This document shows, one piece after another, positions 10,030 through 21,991 of a stretch of 64,000 nucleotides of DNA; position 1 is the first letter of the stretch; each line of letters starts with the position of its first letter. Source of the DNA: Marsupella aquatica (taxonomy: Eukaryota > Marchantiophyta); NCBI GenBank assembly GCA_973895155.1, contig OZ316893.1:14942001-15006000 (forward strand), read 5' to 3'. The position numbers and the translations under genes are program-made. Below the pieces are notes generated by a model that ran no database searches, was not told the origin of the DNA, and worked only from the letters and a program-made list of their open reading frames with translations.

Positions 10030-11342
10030 AAATGCGAAGAGTTGGTTTAAAAGCAAGTCGTGGTTAGGGTAGAGGACCCAACTCCCAAGGTATGCACCAT
10101 GGAAACCATAAGAATATGAATGTTCCCTAGTCCTTCTAATGCACACCATATATACAAACTTGGGAACAGACACAGCGCATGCTGCCTGTGTGGCTTCAGT
10201 AAGCAATACGGTGTTTTGTAATTATCCCCAGCCAGCTGGCTCTCCTCCTATCAGGATCATTTTTAAGGTTTTTATCCTGGTGTTGAATCTGGCCTACTTT
10301 GAAGGAGAAGAATCTCAGGTATGTGTAAGAATTTTTCAGGTCAGAATAGATAGCAAATGTGCAACATGAGACAGACACTCGATCACATGCTAGACCAACA
10401 AGACCCCACAAGTGGAGAAACTCTTCAATCATTCACTCGAGGATCCATAGCATATGAGAATACATATGAAGAATGAGGAAGAGAAATGCTCTCCCTCCAA
10501 CCTATACCCCCCAAGGGGGATTGAGATGTGTGGGACTAAGTAAGTGGATCTTATGTTAATATAACCAAGATCAACTAATCGTATTAAGGCCAATTGAAAC
10601 TAACTAAAGCCAGGAACTTAAGTCAATTCCTAATAGTATGTGGCTAGATGCAATAACATTTTGTCGTCAGACTTTTCAGTGAGGTGGAGTTTGGCACATT
10701 TTACCACTAGAACAATGTTGCCTTACTGGACCTTGCACGACAACCAATAGACACGGTGTTGACAAGCTGATATGGGTAGGGTAATTTTCAAGGGTCTCTA
10801 AATTTACAATGGTGACTAAAGCAACAATGAGTCCATGGAATTTCAGGCCCGGATGGACCTCCATGTATGCAAAAATGCTTGAATAGACTCTGCAACCCAG
10901 ATGGATTGCCACAAAATCATATTTTGGACTCATATAGTACATGTTGCACTGATGAGTGAAATGTGAGAATAAAATCAGTTAATGAGTCATTTTTTGGAAT
11001 TTGTAGATAACTAATTATCTGATTATCTGATCTTAGTCATGGTTTATTTGAAATGTAACTTTTCAGGTTTTCATTTCTTTTACACTTGCAAGGTCTTACT
11101 GTTTTTCTTTGCCTTGTCTCAAACACAAATAGTCATGTTTGGTTCTTCATGCAGACCAAACAATTTTCTTTGTGACCAATAATGCTGATGTGGCACTACG
11201 TGCTTTCAGGGATTTTGGAAAGTGGTTTCCATGGGGGTCAATAAGTAGCCCACGATGAGCAGGTTCAATTGGATATGAAGGTAAAATGGATGTTGAAAAC
11301 TTTTTGGAAGCAGGAAAGGTGTCAATGAGTGAAGGTGTAAAA
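10030..11342. other. intergenic stretch; contains one half of a dispersed repeat
   Basis: No convincing coding frame. 10857-10940 is repeated at 22603-22690 in the same orientation (shared TGCTTGAATAGA and TGCAACCC blocks). The rest shows nothing recognisable. Confidence 0.45.
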
Positions 11343-11911
11343 TGTAAGTGTCAACTCTGAGTCTTGGGTTAACCACACATAGTCGAGAGATCTACTCTAA
11401 TCAGAGATAGGGCCTTAATGATGATTAGACTTTTCTAGAGGTGCCTAGCATATAGAGAAGCTAGAGAGAGTATGTGGAGGCTTGGAGGCTAGGAATTTGT
11501 ATGTGGAGGCTTGGAGTGGTGGACCTTGCCACCCAGCGCCCTCACCAATCCCTGCACTCGCGCCTAAGTGCTCCTGGTGCCCGAATGCCTCCACGGAATA
11601 CCTCGAGCAAGCACCCTAGTGCCCCTTGCACCGCCAACGGCCCCCTCCCATATGAATCCGCACTTGCTCACCTACACGACCGCTACTCAACGGTCCTCAC
11701 TGTCTGCACAAGCAACCAAGCACCTTGGTAAGTAACCCCTCAGGATCTAGAACTCGCCAAGTCTAGCATCCTAACTCAAGCTCAACAGACATTGGTAAAT
11801 AGGTCAGCGATAGGTCCTCTCGATGCCATAAGCCGGAACCAGAACCCAAGCCCACTGTCCGTCTAGGACAGTTCCTTCCATGGGCGCGGCCCGGGTTCCC
11901 CCTCGTACCTA

Positions 11912-11916
11912 TCCAT
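11912..11916. repeat. copia target-site duplication, left copy (TCCAT)
   Basis: Identical to 18364-18368 immediately after the 3' LTR. Five bp is the usual length for copia integrases. Confidence 0.95.
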
Positions 11917-12301
11917 TGTTGGGTATTTACTCTTACGTCTAGGTTAGGTATGACGTGGTTGGTACAACAACGTGGGTTGGTACAACTACGTGGTTAGGTA
12001 CAACTACATGATTAGGTACAACTACGTGGTTAGGTACAACTAAGTTGCACACTATATCATAAAGAGGCATGTGTGCTTGGAGAGGTAGAACCAAGGCTCA
12101 TTGTTATGGAACCACTTGAGAGATAGGGAGAGCTTACACTGTGGAGACTCGGTATAGCCGACGGGCTTAGAGTTCAGTAAGCTCTCTTGTGTGTTCCCGT
12201 GGACGTAGCCTCAAGGAGGTGAACCACGTATCTCTTGTGTCGACTATTGTGCGTTGGATGGTTCATGGGCTTGCCGTTGCGATTGTCGTCTATGCTCAAC
12301 A
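11917..12301 (+). repeat. 5' LTR of the copia element
   Basis: 385 bp, starts TGTTGGG and ends CTCAACA. The U3 holds a short array of 18-bp units (GGTTAGGTACAACTACGT and variants, about 11955-12040). One unit fewer is present here than in the 3' LTR. Promoter and polyadenylation signals would lie in this LTR, but I cannot place the transcription start from sequence alone. Confidence 0.97.
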
Positions 12302-12303
12302 AT

Positions 12304-12315
12304 TGGTATCAGAGC
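12304..12315 (+). other. copia primer-binding site
   Basis: TGGTATCAGAGC lies two bases after the 5' LTR. This is the standard plant copia site complementary to the 3' end of initiator methionine tRNA. Confidence 0.95.
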
Positions 12316-13454
12316 ATGCTTGGGAGGTGACGTGTGTTCGTGACGGGATTTCATGACGGTTTTTCCAGCGTTAAGTGTCGGTGGAGTTCCCAGAGTTCCG
12401 TCGCATGGAACTTGGAGTTTATTGGCTCAACGGATAGATCAGGGCAAGAGCTTTCTAACGGTGTGAAGAAATCGCTGAACGGAGCTCGTGGTGCAGAGAG
12501 ATCTAAGTTTTTGTCGTTCTGGATTTTGTGAAGAAAGTTGGCAATCGACTCGGAGGGAGAAGCGTCAAGTGTTTTGACTCAACGGAGAGATTGAGGCAAG
12601 ACGATTGTTTTGAGTCCGGGATTGGCTCTTTGATGCAAAGAGGAAGGCTAAGCAAAAATCAATTACCTTGTTGGACTTGGTACGGCACCAAGTGCAATTG
12701 ATCAACATTCGTTGTTGACAAGGTACCATTTTTTTCTCTTTGAAAAACTGATTCGAAATTGGCCATGGCAATTGAGAGAAATCTATCATCTTTACCAATT
12801 TTTTTCTCCCTTGTTCTTTCCTCGTTTTGGGTGCCTCTTATATCGATCTTCACCACCTCGGAGTCTAGTTTCCAAATCTGAAATCAGATCTTGATTTCGT
12901 CAAAACCCGAGTGAGATATCTTGCGTTTGGTGTCGAGGGGTACATTCTGCCGTGTGTATTTTCTGCGCGCGCGACCAGATTTCGACGACGAAGGGTGGTA
13001 GGGGGTTTTGGGGGTTCGAGGACACATGTCAGCCCCTCGATTGTTCTTCCAAAATTCTCACAGGGCCTGTACAAGGGTCATAGAATATTCCAAAAAACTA
13101 GAGAGCTATTTTTTGACCGTCCGACAAAGATTTTATCCGCTGAACGGTAACTTTTTTGATTATTTTTCGGCGAGGTCGTAGCCATTGAAGTTGGCAACGC
13201 GGCGCACCAATCACATTGCAATTCCGACAACGGGTTGTACTTGGTATTTCGGTTATTCCCTGAGGTGGTCAAAACGGGGGAGTTTCCCAAGGTTTTACCC
13301 ACCTCGACGGAAATTTGAATAACTTTTCCGTCAAATTTCGATTTTGATTTTGGTTTTCAGTATTGGACTCCTAGCTTTGTGGGCTACGCGACGGTGTTGA
13401 GTTTCGAGTTTTTTGAGAAGTTGTGAAAAACAACATTTTTTGTGATTTTCTCAT
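12316..13454 (+). other. copia 5' untranslated leader
   Basis: About 1.1 kb between the primer-binding site and the gag start. Frames on both strands are short and overlap, with no domain. A leader this long is unusual but not exceptional; it may hold packaging and dimerisation signals, which is an inference. Confidence 0.6.
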
Positions 13455-14495
13455 ATGAGTGATTCGGAGGAGTTTTTCGAAGACGTGGAACTTGAAGCAC
13501 GAGGATCACCGCGGAGGTTTCAGGGGCAGAGAGAGGAGCAGGAGGAAGAGCACGTGACACCGATACCATCACCGGTGCGGCGTGTGGTGGAGGAAGTAGT
13601 ACTACTACCGGAGCTCACGGTAGTGCCAAAGAAGAAGATGGGGACTTTCAAGCTTGGGGGACCCAAGTATGAAGTGACAAAGTATGATGGGCGCTCTGAC
13701 TACTTGCTATGGGAGAAGCAGGTGAAGGGAGTGCTCTATGCGTCAGGGATGGGCCAACTGCTGAGCCCTCGTGAAGACGATGTTGATGAGAAACAATGGG
13801 ATCGCATGCAGGAGCAGGGAGTGTGGTGTGTTACACTCTATCTCATGCCTCCCATCATCAAGCAGTTGGGTGCACATAAGGATTGCATGTCCTTGTTTGC
13901 GGAATTGCAGAGCAAGTATCACCGCAAGGAGTTGTCGAACCGGCTCTACACTTCCTACAAACTGATGAGTTTCAGGATGAAGGAATCCGGTACGAAGTTG
14001 CAAGACCATGTGGATACTTTCAACGACATGGTCATTGACTTGGAAAACCTTGGGGAGACTTTGAATGATGAGACAAAGGCTCTACAGCTTCTTAGTTCAT
14101 TGCCTCCATCTTACCAGTCCCTATCACGAGTGTTGTTGCATCGTGATAGGGATACCATTTCATACAATGACGTGGTAAGTTCTCTGCTTAGTGATGATCT
14201 TCAGCAGAAGATGCACATCACGTCACAACCTTCATCATCTGGTGCTGCCCTCAATGTTAACCGTGGGAGAAGTATGCAGCGACCAACTGGGGACCGTAGA
14301 ACCCAGTTTAGATCTAAATCCAGATCTAAGTCCAAGGGTAAATCCCCTCAGAGGAGGCAGGTAACATGTTGGAAGTGCAACCAAGTTGGACACTTCAAGC
14401 GAGACTGTAAGGGAAAGGTAGCGGAAACTTCATCGGCAAATGTGGCTAGGGCTGATGAAGAAGCTGATTTACTCAATGATGAGTATGTTTTATGA
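13455..14495 (+). CDS. copia gag
   Basis: 346-codon open frame starting at ATG 13455. It has an acidic N-terminus, a gag domain (residues ~55-260, beginning around KLGGPKYEVTKYDGRSDYLL and typical of the UBN2/retrotran_gag family), a basic SR/K-rich stretch and a CCHC zinc knuckle at residues 305-318 (C-X2-C-X4-H-X4-C). The knuckle binds element RNA during packaging of virus-like particles. The frame ends at a TGA, after which the same frame continues into pol. Copia elements normally have one uninterrupted gag-pol frame, so this stop either prevents pol synthesis or would need readthrough. Confidence 0.9.
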   Translation: MSDSEEFFEDVELEARGSPRRFQGQREEQEEEHVTPIPSPVRRVVEEVVLLPELTVVPKKKMGTFKLGGPKYEVTKYDGRSDYLLWEKQVKGVLYASGMGQLLSPREDDVDEKQWDRMQEQGVWCVTLYLMPPIIKQLGAHKDCMSLFAELQSKYHRKELSNRLYTSYKLMSFRMKESGTKLQDHVDTFNDMVIDLENLGETLNDETKALQLLSSLPPSYQSLSRVLLHRDRDTISYNDVVSSLLSDDLQQKMHITSQPSSSGAALNVNRGRSMQRPTGDRRTQFRSKSRSKSKGKSPQRRQVTCWKCNQVGHFKRDCKGKVAETSSANVARADEEADLLNDEYVL

Positions 14496-17400
14496 AGCCG
14501 GGAGTATGCCCTGTGCACATTATCTAGGAGAGCAGATGATGTGTGGATTCTTGATTGTGCTTGCTCTTTTCATATTTGTTACATTCGTGAGTTTTTCAGT
14601 TCTTACTCTGTTTCAAACGGTTCAGTTCTGATGGAAAATGATCACTCCTGTCAAATTGAGGGAATTGGGTCTGTGAAGATTCAAATGTTTGATGGCGCTG
14701 TGCGCACAGTGTCCGGAGTCAGGTATGTACCTGGCATGCGTAAGAATCTGATTTCACTCGGTGTGTTGGATTCAAATGGTCATCAATGGAGCGATATTGA
14801 TGGTGAACTTCAAGTCAGGTCGGGAGAGATAGTGATTTTGAATGAGAGTAGACAAAAGAATTTGTATGTGTTACAGGGCAATACTGTATGTGGAGAGGCC
14901 AATGTAACCAAGTCTCACGAGGAGATGACTCAACTGTGGCATTCACGGCTAGGCCACATGAGTGAGAAGGGTTTGGCTATTTTACGGAAGAATGGACTCA
15001 TTTCTGATTTGCAATCTTGTAAATTAGAGTTTTGTGAGCATTGCATTCTTGGAAAGCAGCATCGTCGTACTTTTGGTGTTGGAACTCATCGTTCCAAAGC
15101 GGTTCTTGAGTACATACATAGTGACGTGTGGGGTCCATCCCCGACTCCCTCACACTCTGGAAAGTTGTACTATGTATCATTTATTGATGATTACTCAAAA
15201 TTTATGTGGATTTATTTCATGACGCATAAGTCTGATGTCTTGTCCATTTTTAAAAAATGGAAGGCCCAGGTGGAGAATCAGACTGAAAACACGATCAAGT
15301 GTTTGGATACAAGGGTGAAGAGTCTGAGGTCAGACAACGGCGGGGAGTACACTTCAATGGAATTTGAAGAGTACTGTTCAGAACAGGGGATAACTCGCCA
15401 TCTCACCACAGTTTATACTCCGCAGCACAATGGTGTCGCTGAGAGGCTCAATCGGACATTGTTAGAGTGGTCACGGAGTATGTTGAGCCAATCAGGTTTA
15501 CCACAAGAATTTTGGGCAGAAGCTGTCAATACCGCAGCTTATTTGGTAAATCTTTCTCCTTCTAGTGCTATCAATTTCAAAACGCCGTTTGAGATGCGCT
15601 ATAAGCGGTAAGCAGACTATCATGGCTTGGTAGTTTTTGGAAGTGATGCATATGCTCTCACACCGAAGCAGAATAGGACCAAGTTGGATCCTACCTCCAA
15701 GAAATGTATTTTTCTTGGGTACCAGAGTGGTGTGAAAGCCTATAGGCTATGGGATCCTATTGCCTGTAAGCTCGTTGTCAGTAGGGATGTTTCCTTCAAT
15801 GAATCCAGATTATTGAAGGAGGGGGAGAATACTCAGGTCTCCCGTACTGACAAAGGAAAATCTCCTATCCTGGATCTCGTTGAGGGGGAGATTGGTTATG
15901 AGGTGCATGACCGGAGAGAAGGAGTTGCTCCAATTATGGAGCTGGTTCCTGTGCCAGAGGAACCAGAGGAGTTTGTTGATGCTGGTGAGCAGCAAGTGGA
16001 TGTTGTTGAGCTTCAAATTACACCAGCACATGCAGATCAACCGGAGTCATCGGCTAGAAGAACATCTGGTCGCACTGTACGCGCTCCACCAAGGTATGGA
16101 CAGTGGGTTGATTCATCTCAACTGCAAGAGGATGATTTTACAGCTGATGATGAGGGTGATGCGTTAATTTTGGAAGAAGGGGAACCTTCTTCATTTCATG
16201 AGGCAAGTGCTTCAAAGGAGAAGCAGAAGTGGACTGCAGCAATGCAAACGGAGATGCAGTCACTAAAGGACAACAAAACTTGGGAGCTTGTTAAGCTACC
16301 TAAGGGTCAGCAAGTGGTGGACAGCAAGTGGATTTACAAGCTGAAGGATAATTCCATAGGAGGTGGATCGAAGGTCTACAAGGCTAGGTTGGTAGCAAAG
16401 GGATTCACACAAGAGAAAGGTGTGGATTACAATGAGGTCTTCTCACCAGTTGCTAAGTACTCTACAATACGAATATTGTGTGTACTTGTTGTAATGTTTG
16501 GTCTGTTGCTAGATCAGATGGATGTTGTCACAGCTTTCCTCTATGGCACATTGGAAGAGGTGATCTTCATGAGACAACCGCTAGGTTTTGTGAAGAGAGG
16601 ACAGGAGGAATTGGTTTGCAGATTGCTGAAATCCTTGTATGGGTTGAAGCAGTCACCAAGACAGTGGAACAAGCGGTTTGACGATTGGATTCGGTCACAA
16701 GGTTTTCACATAAGTGTATTTGACCCTTGTGTGTATTTAAAACCGGTAAAGAATGTTGTCTTTGGGTTCATTGTTTTAGTACTTTATGTGGATGATATGC
16801 TAATTGCAGCCAAGGATAGGTCTGAGATTGTTAAGCTCAAGGCACTGCTTAGTGCAGAGTTTAAGATGAAGGACTTAGGGCCAGCTAAGAGGATTTTGGG
16901 TATGGAGATCACTAGGGACTTGGAGGCTGGCAAGCTATGGTTGACGCAGAGCAGTTATGCGAGGAAGGTAATTGCAAGGTTCAACATGGGGAATAGCAAG
17001 CCAGTAAGTACCCCGTTGGCTCCACACTTCAAGTTATCATCAGCGTTCTGTCCTACGGATGACACAGAGAAGGGGTTGATGTCAAAGGTTCCGTATGACA
17101 AGGCAGTGGGGAGTCTCATGTATTTGATGACTTGCACTAGACCTGATCTTGCCATGGCTATGGGAAAGGTGAGCAGGTACATGTCGAATCCAGGGAAGGT
17201 ACACTGGGAAGCAGTGAAGTGGATTATTAGGTACTTGAAAGGTACCATGGATCATGGTCTTTTATTTGATGCGAATGCAAAGAATGCTAAATCATTGATT
17301 GGCTATGTTGATTCTAACTATGGACAAGATTTGGACCGAAGGAGATCAACAACAGGATACGTGTTCACACTTGGCGGTGGATGCATAAGTTGGAGATCTA

Positions 17401-17769
17401 CTTTGCAGAAGTGTATTGCTCAGTCTACTACAGAAGCGGAGTATGTTGCAGCTGCGGAAGCAGCAAAGGAAGCGATTTGGTTGGATAGACTTATCACTGA
17501 AATGGGATTGCCACAGGGAAATGTGAAGCTCCATTGTGATAGTCAAAGTGCGCTCCACCTTGCTGTGAACCAGGTGATGGACAGCAGAATGAAGCACATT
17601 GACGTCAAGTACCATTTTATCAGGCAGGGCTGTGTTTGATAATTTGTTTGAGCTAGTCAAGATTGATGGTAAACACAACCCGGCTGACGCATTTACCAAA
17701 GTGATTTCTTTGGAAAGTTTCTCTAGACACCGTGACGTATTGCAGGTTTTGCAATTGCATCACAAGTAG
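14496..17769 (+). pseudogene. copia pol (protease-integrase-RT-RNase H), interrupted
   Basis: The frame continues from gag after the TGA at 14493-14495. WILDCACSFHIC stands where the protease active site (usually D-S/T-G) is expected, so that site is itself altered. Next come the pre-integrase HHCC region (LWHSRLGHM, about 14935) and the integrase core with D (SDVWGP), D (SDNGGEY) and E (AERLNR). A TAA stop at 15609-15611 lies just before the copia C-terminal integrase domain. The second open part (15627-17639) has reverse transcriptase with YVDDMLIA (about 16785-16808) and RNase H (DRRRSTTGY). A 1-nt frameshift near 17628-17632 moves the last ~45 codons (to TAG 17767-17769) out of frame. Confidence 0.92.
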
Positions 17770-17945
17770 AGTTTTCTTAACATTCATTGTAATTACTGAT
17801 ATATGCTCTTCCTCATTCCTATGTATTAGGCTACGGCTTAGTTCTGGTTTACTCTAGTTAGAGAGGGAAACCGGTTTGGTTTTTGTCCAGAACTTCCCGC
17901 TGAGGGATCATATACATTGGCAGTATTACTCTCCCCTAGACCAGA

Positions 17946-17959
17946 GTCAAGGGGAAGAT
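17946..17959 (+). other. copia polypurine tract
   Basis: AGTCAAGGGGAAGAT, purine-rich, directly abuts the 3' LTR. It would prime plus-strand DNA synthesis. Confidence 0.85.
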
Positions 17960-18363
17960 TGTTGGGTATTTACTCTTACGTCTAGGTTAGGTATGACGTG
18001 GTTGGTACAACAACGTGGGTTGGTACAACTACGTGGTTAGGTACAACTACGTGATTAGGTACAACTATGTGGTTAGGTACAACTACGTGGTTAGGTACAA
18101 CTAAGTTGCACACTATATCATAAAGAGGCATGTGTGCTTGGAGAGGTAGAACCAAGGCTCATTGTTATGAAGCCACTTGAGAGATAGGGAGAGCTTACAC
18201 TGTGGAGACTCGGTATAGCCGACGGGCTTAGAGTTCAGTAAAGCTCTCTTGTGTGTTCCCATGGACGTAGCCTCAAGGAGGTGAACCACGTATCTCTTGT
18301 GTCGACTATTGTGCGTTGGATGGTTCATGGGCTTGCCGTTGCGATCGTCGTCTATGCTCAACA
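17960..18363 (+). repeat. 3' LTR of the copia element
   Basis: 404 bp, same termini as the 5' LTR. It differs by one extra 18-bp unit in the U3 array (about 18000-18100), one inserted A and about five substitutions. Confidence 0.97.
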
Positions 18364-18368
18364 TCCAT

Positions 18369-19440
18369 CACCAACTGACCGCTCTGACCCCAGGACATGC
18401 TCATGGCCCAAATAGCGTAGCTTGTCCTAAAGCTTGTCCCAAGCTTGTCCCAACACGCCGGAACCAGAATGGCCTTGACCCTAGAATCCACCCCTGATTC
18501 ACCTCATTGATGGTCTATGGGCCGAACACTCTTGGGACTTAACCTCCACATCTACTTGGCCCTGCCTGCCCAATGCAAGCTCCCTTGGGAGACTGAACGC
18601 GGCTTGGCTACTGTTCGGTAGGATTTGGCAAGCGGGCGAGTTAACACCCGCAAACCCCAAGACCCCAAGGTACCCCCAGACCCAGCTGAGCTCAGGAGGG
18701 GTAGCCCTCCTCAAGAGTTTTCCAACGCACCCAACAAGTCCTCCAATGGACTTCCCATTGGGAAGATATCGCCATTTCCGTTAGGCGGTTTCCCTTAGTG
18801 TGGCGACCGCCGCGGCTCACGACTTCGGCTCGCCCTTAGCCCCCAGGGAGACACCACTACTCTCATATATGCTTCTTGAGAACTGTCACCCCTGGACCAG
18901 CTTTGGTCCCTAAACATTTGGCCCACAACCCGGATCCTATCGCGCATAATGGGCGCGCCACCAACTGGCAACGCCCATAACTTTCTCGGTAGGCATCCGC
19001 AAGCGGAGTGCCTTAGCCCGTTGTGATCGGGCCAACCCAGTGCTCATGCCTAGACCCCCAGGTCTCATCCCCGCTCGGGGCCCCCGACCGGCCCAACCCT
19101 GATCGGGCCCTAACTTGGGCCCCAAGCGTCTGTTGCCCATGGCGTCAACTCCATTGTCCTTGGGCCCAAGAGGAGCTCACACTCAAGCACTCAGAAGTCA
19201 AAGTCCATCCGGAGGTCCGGACGGCCACCCTCAAGCCCGGCCCATTTCCCCTTGACCCGACATGCTATCAGCTAGTCCAAGTCCTTAGTGTGTGTCCCCA
19301 GCTTGGCTCCTTGCCTTGCTAGTGCCACGTCTCATTGCCCACAAGTCTCCCCATGCTAAGTCCTCCCCGGATGGCCTATCCGGGCATGGACCATAAGGGA
19401 GCTCGCCGTCGGAGTCAGCGACGCCGGAGCTAAGTGTTAA
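18369..19440. other. C-rich stretch flanking the copia element, no gene
   Basis: Strikingly C-rich on the plus strand compared with its neighbours. It continues the sequence left of the copia insertion (11474-11911). Frames such as 19023-19322 are compositional. Contains no recognisable domain. Confidence 0.5.
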
Positions 19441-19614
19441 GGTAGTCGAGTTCCGCGACTCTTGGTGTGGCTATGATGAGCAAAGCTTAGTAAAGTTCTT
19501 GTATTCCCATGGACGCAACTTTTACGAAGGTGAATCACATATTTATATGACATTGGTATAATGTGTGCTTGTTGGTATCTTGTGTACAAAGTTGTCAGTT
19601 TTCTCAACACAAAA

Positions 19615-20075
19615 GGTGCTAAGGTGCATGGGGTTGCACAATCAAGTGCTCGGCCCATTAGGGCATCTCAAACCTGTTCTTTCTTAGAAATAATTCTGGT
19701 CACCTGATGCAGGATTATATGTTGATAACCTTGACTGAAGCATAACTTTTGGGCAACCTTTCTCATATTTGGTTTCAGATAGGGCATCATGTTTTTATGA
19801 ACTATAATTGCACATCAACAACCAGGAGCATACGTTGAGGACAACAAGAGGTTGAATGGATATTTCATACCAAGATAAACCTGATTATTAGTTTTCTATC
19901 ATTGAGTTAACTCTTATACATATCCGACTGCAGTTTTTGGATGTGCGATTACCAGGATGCATTTTGTGAAACAGTTTTTAAGTATATTGTCACTAAAGAT
20001 GTTTGAATTTACAATACTGCAATTATTTTGTTAGTATTTAAAAAAATATCATTGTTTTCATATATAGTTTTCCTA
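19615..20075. other. AT-rich intergenic stretch
   Basis: No frame, RNA gene or repeat recognised. Confidence 0.5.
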
Positions 20076-20290
20076 GTTACCCTGGTAAACTTTTTATCCA
20101 TATACAAATCATGGTATTTTTATAAATACAAGAAAATAGTGACAATATTGAATTAGAATATTTTTAGTGGCAAAATAATTAAAAGGTGTTACCCTGGTAA
20201 ACTTGTTATCCATATACAAATCATGGTATTTTTATAAATACAAAAAAATAGTAACAATATTAAATTAGAACATCTTTAAAAGGTGTTTGG
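20076..20290. repeat. 112-bp tandem duplication
   Basis: Units start at 20076 and 20188. Both run GTTACCCTGGTAAACTT, TTATCCATATACAAATCATG, GTATTTTTATAAATACA, then an AATAGT.ACAATATT block. They differ by a handful of substitutions. Confidence 0.95.
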
Positions 20291-21595
20291 TGAAAGCACA
20301 GATTGTTCTTCAAGGGCACTATTATATTCTTGCAGATCAAGCTTTGGTGCAGATAACATGTAACTCATACTCAAGAGTTCGTAATGGGATGGAAGCGGGT
20401 TACAGACCATTATTATACTCAAGTTGGGGATTAGTTGGGGGTTCCGCCCATTATACTCAAGTTAGGGACGAGTTACTAGTGATAAATCACAAGTTAATTT
20501 TTGTTTGTAAACACTAGACCAAATCATCATTACTCTATACATAAGCTTTAAAAACATACAAAGGCAAACATACACCAGGGGTAACGGTGCACTGACGAAT
20601 ACACGAAGGGTATACGGTGCACTGACCACCAGGGTAGTGACGATAGTATTTGGCAGATCGGTAGATTTGTAACACGGCTGTAAAAATCGAATGGATGTTA
20701 TTGTTTAATGCGCAATTTCTCACTGGACAACCGCAATTGCCACCCATCCAGCCGGCTGGCATCATAGTCCCCAATTCCCGATCTTCGTCGACGTAAGCAC
20801 CTCCAAGTTGCAGGGTCACTGTAATTACGCATCAAAATATATAATATACTTTGTACGACATGTCTTCATTTTATAATAGCATAAGCGTCATTATTTTTGT
20901 TAAATTAATGAGTGCACAAGTCATATAATGACATTTTGATACGTGATTACCGACAAGGCAAGTTGCATACCAAATCTTGCGCCCATGCAAGACTGGATCT
21001 CCTGTTTCCGCGCTCGTGGCCCCGCTCCCCACATGACGGCCTCGGCCATACTACGATCCTACCGTGGTCCCTACTCCATACTGTCCCTCCTCGGCCTATC
21101 AGACATAACCTACTGGAGACGGATACTAATCTCCGTTCCCCAATCGACGGCCTCCTTGAGGCGCCAGCGCGTTGGACAATCCTAGGCCGTGGATGTTTCC
21201 CGCTTCGGTCCCATATCCCGAGATTTGGCACCGGTGCCCTTGATTGGCCGGCAGTGGGGGGCGTGGGCTTTGTCCTTTTGCGGTCTGACGCTAACTATAC
21301 ATGCGGTAGAGCCGGTGAGTCTCTGTTTTGTCCCTGGCCCGCAGTCTCGGAGGTGGGAAGCTTATTACTAGTGGCCGTAACTGACATGCACGGCGAGAGA
21401 GGCAAAACACGCAACTAGTGGCTCTCATTGACCTGGCAGTGGTTGGTCGAGGGACGAGGGTAGAGCGTAGGAGAGAGGATGGGGCATGAGCAGCCCATAT
21501 TGATATTACTACTGTGCACGTCCACGGCTCAATTGTCCACAGGTTCATGTGGAAATATCGCTTATTTCTCTGCATACACCGATCAATCAATCAAT
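20291..21595. other. intergenic stretch with a GC-rich island, no supported gene
   Basis: 20912-21418 is open on the plus strand (168 codons), but the same island is also open in two other frames and contains no known domain. It is treated as compositional. A short duplication of TTATACTCAAGTT occurs at about 20412 and 20452. Confidence 0.4.
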
Positions 21596-21766
21596 TCTAT
21601 ATTATGATTCGTGATATTTAGACGGTCTCCTTTGTGATCAACTCAGCAAAGTGAAGCCAAAATAAGCCAAGAATCATTTCATAACAGTGTTTTTAATATT
21701 AAACTAAAAGTACCATATGTTTTGTAAGGAGAGAGGGGCATGGGTGTGGCTATATTGAGCCAGTAG
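21596..21766 (+). repeat. 171-bp direct repeat, copy 1
   Basis: Matches 21822-21991 nearly throughout (AGCAAAGTGAAGCCAAAATA, AGCCAAGAATCATTTCATAA, ATGGGTGTGGCTATATTGAG). The copies are separated by about 55 bp. Confidence 0.95.
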
Positions 21767-21821
21767 CGTAACACTTGTTTTACTTTCATCATGCATCAAT
21801 AGAAATCTTGTTGAAGAGACA

Positions 21822-21991
21822 TCTATATTATAATTCGTGATATTTAGACGCTTACCTTCATATCTACTCAGCAAAGTGAAGCCAAAATAAGCCAAGAATC
21901 ATTTCATAATAGTGATTTCAATATTAAACTAAAAGTACGATATGTTTTGTAAGGAGAGACTGGCATGGGTGTGGCTATATTGAGCCAGTAG
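21822..21991 (+). repeat. 171-bp direct repeat, copy 2
   Basis: Second copy of 21596-21766, with scattered substitutions. Neither copy is coding, and no terminal inverted repeats were seen. Confidence 0.95.

Larger units (their letters stand above)
11917..18363 (+). mobile_element. full-length Ty1/copia retrotransposon, coding region disabled
   Basis: Two LTRs (11917-12301 and 17960-18363) flank an internal region with a primer-binding site, one gag-pol reading direction and a polypurine tract. The insertion site is duplicated perfectly as TCCAT (11912-11916 and 18364-18368). Protein order is gag, protease region, integrase, reverse transcriptase, RNase H, which defines Ty1/copia. By eye the LTRs differ by about five substitutions, a 1-bp indel and one 18-bp repeat unit, so insertion was recent in evolutionary terms. 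Even so, the polyprotein frame has two nonsense codons (14493-14495, 15609-15611) and a frameshift near 17630. It could move only with proteins supplied by relatives. Confidence 0.97.
11343..19609 (+). mobile_element. possible older LTR or related repeat that hosts the nested copia element
   Basis: Removing the copia insertion (11917-18363 plus one duplication) leaves about 1.8 kb that is C-rich and unlike the AT-rich surroundings. It begins TGTAAGTG (11343) and ends CTCAACA (19609), with TAAAA before and CAAAA after, a 4-of-5 match. Its 3' part (19460-19570) contains GCTTAGTAAAG, CCATGGACGC and AAGGTGAATCACATAT, which recall the copia R-U5. It may be one long old LTR. Mosaic origin is equally possible, hence the low confidence. 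Confidence 0.3.

Noticed and set aside
20912-21418. 168-codon open frame
   Set aside because: The same GC-rich island is open in two other frames, there is no recognisable domain, and the composition explains it.
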